Both the position numbers and the translations under genes were made by a program. The notes below the pieces were generated by a model that was not told where the DNA came from, did not search any database, and saw only the letters and a program-made list of their open reading frames with translations. From the NCBI GenBank assembly GCA_025455895.1, contig JALOLQ010000023.1, forward strand, positions 1 to 12,006: a stretch of DNA of 12,006 bases, in the 5' to 3' direction. The DNA is from Solirubrobacteraceae bacterium. GTDB lineage: Bacteria > Actinomycetota > Thermoleophilia > Solirubrobacterales > Solirubrobacteraceae. This document shows, one piece after another, positions 8,751-12,006 of this stretch (its first letter is position 1; each line of letters starts with the position of its first letter).

Positions 8751-8767
8751 TGACGGCTGTGCCGTCA
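8751..8767 (+). terminator. Probable terminator hairpin after the giant gene
   Basis: TGACGGC and GCCGTCA form a perfect 7-bp stem with a 3-base loop (TGT), 37 bases after the stop codon. A second, looser stem lies just upstream (CGGCAC at 8727-8732 with GTGCCG at 8745-8750). There is no T-tract, as is common for high-GC actinobacterial terminators. Confidence 0.5.
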
Positions 8768-8793
8768 GGCTGGTGCGATGGCGTGCGAATCAG

Positions 8794-8814
8794 CCGTGTC
8801 ACGGGTGATACCTT
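8794..8814 (+). promoter_or_regulatory. Promoter and candidate operator of the toxin-antitoxin pair
   Basis: The 11-bp inverted repeat CCGTG-T-CACGG (8794-8804) abuts an extended -10 element, TGA then TACCTT (TG at 8806-8807, hexamer 8809-8814). A second short inverted repeat, TCAC-GG-GTGA (8799-8808), overlaps it. The antitoxin ATG follows the hexamer by 8 bases, so the transcript would be leaderless or nearly so. Phd/YefM antitoxins usually repress their own promoter through such palindromes; binding here is inferred. Confidence 0.4.
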
Positions 8815-8822
8815 CGTTTCCC

Positions 8823-9059
8823 ATGAGCGAGGCGAGCATCCGTGACCTGCGCCACCGCGGCGGCGAGATCGTCGAGCGGGCGGCGGGTGGCGAGGTCGTG
8901 ACGATCACCCGGGACGGCGCTCCGGTCGCCGAGCTGCGTGCGCTCCCGGCCCGCCCGCTGGCGGCCGGGCCGCTGCTCGAGCGCTGGCGCACGCTCCCGC
9001 CGGTCGACCCGCAGGCGCTGCGCGACGACCTCGACGCGATCCTCGAACCCCGGCTGTGA
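8823..9059 (+). CDS. Phd/YefM-family antitoxin
   Basis: A 78-residue antitoxin expected to neutralise the PIN toxin encoded next to it and to repress the shared promoter. Residues 1-40 match the Phd/YefM DNA-binding half: an ASIRDLRHRGGEIVERA helix followed by a GGEVVTITRDGAPVAEL strand pair. Residues about 47-78 are a toxin-binding tail with the pattern LPPVDPQALRDDLDAIL, common in actinobacterial antitoxins paired with PIN toxins. I chose ATG at 8823 rather than the in-frame ATG at 8778 because the conserved domain starts there and a good -10 element lies directly before it; the longer form would place that promoter inside the gene. The stop overlaps the toxin start by 4 bases (GTGA at 9056-9059), which implies translational coupling. 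Confidence 0.88.
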   Translation: MSEASIRDLRHRGGEIVERAAGGEVVTITRDGAPVAELRALPARPLAAGPLLERWRTLPPVDPQALRDDLDAILEPRL

Positions 9060-9469
9060 GCCGCCCCGCCTCCCCGGGCGTGCTCGACACGTCGGTGGTG
9101 ATCCGCCTGGACCGGATCACCGATCCGGGACTGCTGCCGGGGCAGCCGCTGATCACGACGATCACGCTCGCCGAGCTCTCCGTCGGCCCGCTCGTCACGG
9201 GCGGGCGGCGGGAGCGCGCCGCGCGCCAGGCGCGCCTCCAGCAGGCCGAGGCCGACTTCGACCCGTTGCCGTTCGACGCCGCGGCCGCCCGCGCGTTCGG
9301 GCGCGTCGCGGCCGACCTGCGACGCCGGGGCCGCAAGCCGGCCGCACGCTCGTACGACGCGATGATCGCCGCGGTCGCCCTGGCCCGCGGGCTGCCGGTG
9401 TACACCTGCAATCCGGCGGATTTCGAGGGCATCGGCGGGCTCGAGGTCGTCGCGGTGCCGGCGGGCTGA
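9056..9469 (+). CDS. vapC: PIN-domain ribonuclease toxin (VapC family)
   Basis: A 137-residue PIN-fold protein, a metal-dependent RNase that in VapC toxins cleaves tRNA or rRNA and stops translation. The acidic active site is intact: D11 in VLDTSVVIR, E40 in TLAELSVGP, D101 in SYDAMIAA, and the N119/D122 region in YTCNPADF. Length is normal for the family. The start is GTG at 9056, overlapping the antitoxin stop; there is no separate ribosome binding site, which fits coupled translation. A PIN toxin with a Phd-type rather than AbrB-type antitoxin is a common actinobacterial combination. The RNA target cannot be read from sequence. An intact active site and intact antitoxin suggest a working module. 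Confidence 0.92.
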   Translation: MSRPASPGVLDTSVVIRLDRITDPGLLPGQPLITTITLAELSVGPLVTGGRRERAARQARLQQAEADFDPLPFDAAAARAFGRVAADLRRRGRKPAARSYDAMIAAVALARGLPVYTCNPADFEGIGGLEVVAVPAG

Positions 9470-9478
9470 ACGCGCCGG

Positions 9479-9503
9479 CGCCTCGCCCGCTCCGGGCGGG
9501 GCG
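9479..9503 (+). terminator. Strong hairpin, probable terminator of the toxin-antitoxin operon
   Basis: An 11-bp stem (9479-9489 with 9493-9503, one G-U pair) and a 3-base loop (CTC) begin 10 bases after the toxin stop. There is no T-tract. A 10-bp palindrome, GCCCCGGGGC (9505-9514), follows at once and may extend the structure or belong to the next promoter. Confidence 0.55.
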
Positions 9504-9521
9504 TGCCCCGGGGCTCCGTGG

Positions 9522-9527
9522 CATCCT
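9522..9527 (+). promoter_or_regulatory. Candidate -10 element of the DUF1330 gene/kinase operon
   Basis: CATCCT lies 7 bases before the ATG at 9535, a spacing expected of a leaderless transcript. There is no Shine-Dalgarno sequence. It resembles the elements before the antitoxin and phosphoesterase genes in sequence and position. Confidence 0.3.
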
Positions 9528-9534
9528 GCCGCGC

Positions 9535-9903
9535 ATGAGCGTCGATCCCACCGGTGAGGACATCAAGCGGTTCCTGGAGGAGGACGACGGCGGGCCCGTC
9601 GTCATGCTGAACCTGCTGCGCTACGCGGGCGAGGAGGGCAAGGGCTCCTACCAGCGCTACGCCCGCGAGGTCGTGCCGTTCCTGGCCGAGGTCGGCGGGG
9701 AGGTGCTCTACGCCGGCGACGTCTCGACGACGCTCGTCGCCCCCGAGGGCCACGACTGGGACGCGGTGCTCGTCGTGCGCTACCCGAGCCGCAAGCGCTT
9801 CCTGGACATGGTCACGAACCCCGAGTACCAGGCGATCACCCGCCTGCGCTCGGAGGGCCTGGAGACCGCGGTGCTCGAGGCGACGCGCCCCTGGGGCGGG
9901 TAG
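9535..9903 (+). CDS. DUF1330-family small protein (ferredoxin-like alpha/beta fold)
   Basis: A 122-residue cytoplasmic protein resembling the DUF1330 group of dimeric alpha/beta-barrel proteins. Visible family features are the first strand GGPVVMLNLLRYA (about residues 19-31), the Y-x-x-YAREVVPFLAEVGGEVLYAGDV helix-strand segment, an acidic WDAVLVVRYPS strand and the FLDMVTNPEYQAI helix near the C-terminus. The biochemical role of the family is not established; members have been considered as small enzymes or binding proteins. The start is ATG at 9535, right after a -10-like element; there is no ribosome binding site. The kinase gene begins 4 bases after the stop, suggesting co-transcription. 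No signal peptide or membrane segment is seen. Confidence 0.8.
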   Translation: MSVDPTGEDIKRFLEEDDGGPVVMLNLLRYAGEEGKGSYQRYAREVVPFLAEVGGEVLYAGDVSTTLVAPEGHDWDAVLVVRYPSRKRFLDMVTNPEYQAITRLRSEGLETAVLEATRPWGG

Positions 9904-9907
9904 CGCG

Positions 9908-10834
9908 ATGGGGCGGGTCGTCGTCTTCGGGCCGCACCCGCTGCTCTCGGTGACGATCGAGGCGCGCGGCGGCGAGGACGACGTCCACGTCCACGCCGCG
10001 GGCCAGGGCGTGTGGCTCGGGCGGATGGCCGCCGAACTGGGGGCCGAGGTCACCCTGCACGGCTTCTGCGGCGGGGAGACCGGCGCGGTGCTCGAGGGCC
10101 TGCTCGCGCGGCTGCCGTTCACGGTGCGCCTGACGCCCACCGCCGGGCCGAGCGGCTGCTACGTCGTGGACCGCCGCAGCGGGGAGCGCGTGCTCGTCGC
10201 ACAGGAGACGGCGCCCCCGCCCTCGCGCCACGAGCTGGACGCGCTCGTCTCGGCGGCGATCGCCGACGCGCTCGGCGCGGACGTGCTCGCGATCGGCAAC
10301 GCGTTCCCCGGCGACCAGCTCCCGGAGGCGGTCTACGGCGAGATCGCCGCGGACGTGAGGGCCGCCGGGGTGACGGTGATCGCCGACCTCTCCAGCCCGC
10401 GGCTCGAGCCGGTGCTCCCGGCCGGACCGGACCTCGTGAAGCTCAACGACTGGGAGCTCGCGGGCTTCGTGCAGGGGCCGGTCGACCCGCCGGAGCGCCT
10501 GCTGGCCGCGGCGCGCCGCCTGCGGGACGGCGGCGCGCGCTCGGTGCTCGTCACCCGCGGCGGCGAGCCCGCGCTGTGGCTCGAGCCGGACGGCACGCCG
10601 CGCTGGGTCGTGCCCCCGGCGCTCGAGCACGGGATGCGCGAGGGCTGCGGGGACTCGATGATGGGCGCGATCGCCGCCGCGCTGGCGGCCGGGCGACCGC
10701 TCGCCGAGGCGGTGGTCACGGGCGCGGGCGCCGGTGCGGCGAACTTCCTGCACGCCGGGCTGGGCACCGGCGACCGCGCGACCGTCGAGCGGCTCGCCGC
10801 GCTCGTGCGCGTCGCGGACTACCCGGGCGCGTAG
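9908..10834 (+). CDS. Divergent PfkB-family carbohydrate kinase
   Basis: A 308-residue ribokinase-fold enzyme, closest in layout to 1-phosphofructokinase/tagatose-6-phosphate kinase (FruK/LacC). Conserved parts: an HGFCGGETG strand-turn (residues 51-59), VKLNDWELAG (177-186, matching the KPNxxEL motif), a SVLVTRGGEPALW strand, and REGCGDSMMGA holding the catalytic-base Asp249 of the GAGDS motif, with Cys in place of Ala. The N-terminal substrate region is unusual: the family GGKGxN motif reads AGQGVW (31-36), losing the phosphosugar-binding Lys and Asn, and the early NPAxD motif reads GPHPLLS. The substrate is therefore uncertain and may not be a sugar phosphate. It is probably co-transcribed with the DUF1330 gene. 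Its last 16 bases overlap the convergent phosphoesterase gene. Confidence 0.85.
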   Translation: MGRVVVFGPHPLLSVTIEARGGEDDVHVHAAGQGVWLGRMAAELGAEVTLHGFCGGETGAVLEGLLARLPFTVRLTPTAGPSGCYVVDRRSGERVLVAQETAPPPSRHELDALVSAAIADALGADVLAIGNAFPGDQLPEAVYGEIAADVRAAGVTVIADLSSPRLEPVLPAGPDLVKLNDWELAGFVQGPVDPPERLLAAARRLRDGGARSVLVTRGGEPALWLEPDGTPRWVVPPALEHGMREGCGDSMMGAIAAALAAGRPLAEAVVTGAGAGAANFLHAGLGTGDRATVERLAALVRVADYPGA

Positions 10835-11553
10835 GGGAGCGGCGGGCGCTCGCCGGCGAGGATCGCGCGCGGCGCGGCGTCGGCGACCCACTCGAGGTGC
10901 GGGCCGACGCGCGCGACGCCGGCCAGCGCCTCCAGCGCCCCGGCGAACTCGATCTGCCGCCCCCCGTGGGAGGAGTGCGCGTCGCTGCCGAGCACGTGCA
11001 CGAGGCCGCGCTCGGCGAGCATCCGCATCCCGGGTGCGGTGTCCTCGCGGGTGAAGAAGGCGGCGGTCGCCTGGACGAGCGCGCCGCGCGCGACGAGCCG
11101 GCCGAGCCGCTCGAAGAGGTCCTCGCCGAGGTGGCGCTCGGGGTGCGCGATCAGCGCGTGCAGCCCGTGGGCCTCGAGCCGCTCCACGGCGGCGTCGAGC
11201 GTGTCGCTGAGCGGGCCGGCCTTCGGCTCGAGCAGGATCCAGCGGCCCCGGTTCAGCGTGAGCGCGCGGAGCTCGCGGGCCTCCAGGCGGGCGACCGCGA
11301 GCTCGCTCACCTCGCCCCCCGGCAGCACCCGCAGCGGGACCTCGCGCGCGGCCAGCTCGTCCTGGAGCGCGGCCACGCGGCCGGGCAGCTCCTCGAGCAC
11401 GACGTCGTGGTCGGAGCGGATGTGCGGCGTCGCGCAGATCGCCTCGAACCCCTCGGCCACGGCGCGACGGGCCATGGCGAGGCTGTCGGCCACGTCGAGC
11501 GCGCCGTCGTCCACGGCGGGCAGCAGGTGGCAGTGCAGGTCGATCAGGCCCAT
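10819..11553 (-). CDS. CpsB/YwqE-like PHP-fold tyrosine phosphatase or phosphoesterase
   Basis: A 244-residue metal-dependent PHP-domain enzyme. In Gram-positive bacteria the CpsB/YwqE family dephosphorylates the tyrosine kinase that controls capsule or exopolysaccharide export. Metal-site motifs are all present: DLHCHLLPAVDDGA (D5, H7, H9, D15, D16), ATPH (H44), GGEVSE (E81), AHPER (H137) and GSDAH (D191, H193). Length is normal for the family. I chose ATG at 11553 because the PHP motif begins at residue 5 and TAGCCT (11562-11567, read on the minus strand) lies directly upstream; an in-frame ATG at 11601 would run into the divergent gene. No tyrosine kinase or polysaccharide gene is visible, so the substrate is open. 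It is convergent with the kinase gene, overlapping it by 16 bases. Confidence 0.88.
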   Translation of the reverse strand: MGLIDLHCHLLPAVDDGALDVADSLAMARRAVAEGFEAICATPHIRSDHDVVLEELPGRVAALQDELAAREVPLRVLPGGEVSELAVARLEARELRALTLNRGRWILLEPKAGPLSDTLDAAVERLEAHGLHALIAHPERHLGEDLFERLGRLVARGALVQATAAFFTREDTAPGMRMLAERGLVHVLGSDAHSSHGGRQIEFAGALEALAGVARVGPHLEWVADAAPRAILAGERPPLPYAPG

Positions 11554-11561
11554 CGGGGCGC

Positions 11562-11593
11562 AGGCTACGCGCCGGGCGGCCGTCTGCGACGAT
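11562..11593. promoter_or_regulatory. Divergent promoter region between phosphoesterase and SDR genes
   Basis: The 46-bp gap must serve both genes. On the minus strand TAGCCT (11562-11567) lies 8 bases before the phosphoesterase ATG. On the plus strand TGC followed by GACGAT (hexamer 11588-11593) resembles an extended -10 lying 6 bases before the SDR ATG. Neither gene has a clear ribosome binding site, so both may be translated from leaderless mRNAs. Confidence 0.35.
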
Positions 11594-11599
11594 CGCCGC

Positions 11600-12006
11600 A
11601 TGGCCCAGGACCGCTACGACGTGCACGGGAAGGTCGCGCTGGTCACGGGCGGCGCCCGCGGCATCGGCTTCTCCACCGCGCGGGCGCTCGCCCGGCGCGG
11701 CGCGCACGTCGTGATCGTCGACCTCGACCAGACCGCCTGTGACGAGGCCGCCGCCGCGCTCGGCGGCGAGGCGCTCGGGATCGCCGCCGACGTGACCGAC
11801 CTCGGGGCGCTCCAGGCCGCCGTCGCCACGGCGGTCGAGCGCTTCGGCGGCGTCGACGTCGTGATGGCCAACGCGGGGATCGTCTCGCGCGGCGCGACCT
11901 TCCGCGCGATGTCGCGGGAGAGCTTCCACCGGGTGCTGCGCGTGAACACCGAGGGCGTCATCCACACGGTCGAGGCGGCGATGCCGGAGATCGTGCGCCG
12001 GCGCGG
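11600..12006 (+). CDS. Short-chain dehydrogenase/reductase (SDR), 3'-truncated by the window edge
   Basis: The first 135 codons of a classical SDR, an NAD(P)-dependent oxidoreductase of Rossmann fold. Visible motifs: KVALVTGGARGIG (the TGxxxGxG nucleotide-binding loop, residues about 11-23), an acidic VIVDLD at the end of the second strand, which favours NAD over NADP, ADVTD near residue 70, the NAG motif in VVMANAGIV, and VNTEGV in the next helix. The catalytic Ser-Tyr-Lys lies beyond the edge, so substrate and full length cannot be judged. The start is ATG at 11600, with the Rossmann strand beginning ten residues later as usual. Confidence 0.9.
   Translation, partial: MAQDRYDVHGKVALVTGGARGIGFSTARALARRGAHVVIVDLDQTACDEAAAALGGEALGIAADVTDLGALQAAVATAVERFGGVDVVMANAGIVSRGATFRAMSRESFHRVLRVNTEGVIHTVEAAMPEIVRRR

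Noticed and set aside
8778..8822. Upstream ATG giving the antitoxin 15 more residues
   Set aside because: The extra residues match nothing in the Phd/YefM family and would cover the palindrome and the extended -10 that lie just before ATG 8823.
11554..11601. Upstream ATG giving the phosphoesterase 16 more residues
   Set aside because: The PHP domain starts at the downstream ATG, and the longer form would overlap the SDR start and remove the divergent promoter space.
10012..11742. A plus-strand frame through the kinase, phosphoesterase and SDR start
   Set aside because: It conflicts with three genes that show intact family motifs, and its own translation shows no recognisable domain.
9836..11965. 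A long minus-strand frame opposite the kinase and SDR genes
   Set aside because: Low-complexity Arg/Ala-rich translation without domains; the phosphoesterase is in a different minus-strand frame with all its metal-binding motifs.

Overview
The window is very GC-rich, almost all coding, with strong G/C preference at third codon positions and several genes whose ATG sits just downstream of a TAnnnT-like -10 element. This, together with the gene content, suggests a high-GC actinobacterium, possibly of the Thermoleophilia/Solirubrobacterales type. The taxonomic guess is inference. No rRNA, tRNA, CRISPR array, insertion sequence or phage gene is visible.

Layout. (1) 2-907: the 3' part of a cysteine synthase gene (cysK), cut by the left edge. 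(2) 1001-8713: one giant gene of 2,570 codons for a secreted repeat protein. It has a signal peptide followed by 17 DUF11/isopeptide-type Ig-like modules, each opening with a conserved Lys. It is the dominant feature and fills about two thirds of the window. A short leader with a hairpin precedes it and a terminator-like hairpin follows it. (3) 8823-9469: a compact toxin-antitoxin pair (Phd/YefM-type antitoxin and PIN-domain VapC-type toxin) with overlapping GTGA, a candidate operator upstream and a strong hairpin downstream. (4) 9535-10834: a DUF1330-type small protein and a divergent PfkB-family sugar kinase, 4 bp apart, probably one transcript. (5) 10819-11553, minus strand: a CpsB/YwqE-like PHP-fold phosphoesterase whose end overlaps the kinase end by 16 bp. 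(6) 11600 to the right edge: the 5' part of a short-chain dehydrogenase/reductase, divergent from the phosphoesterase across 46 bp.

The genes look like a series of independent small units rather than one pathway. The main biological interest lies in the giant surface protein. Module size falls from about 150-170 residues near the N-terminus to about 124 at the C-terminus. Module 2 is enlarged and carries Asp-rich, calcium-loop-like motifs. Cysteines occur only in even numbers within each module. There is no LPXTG motif or C-terminal membrane segment; instead the last module is strongly basic in an otherwise acidic protein. The second point of interest is the PfkB kinase, which keeps the catalytic Asp but has lost canonical phosphosugar-binding residues. 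I do not see a clearly new multi-gene system.
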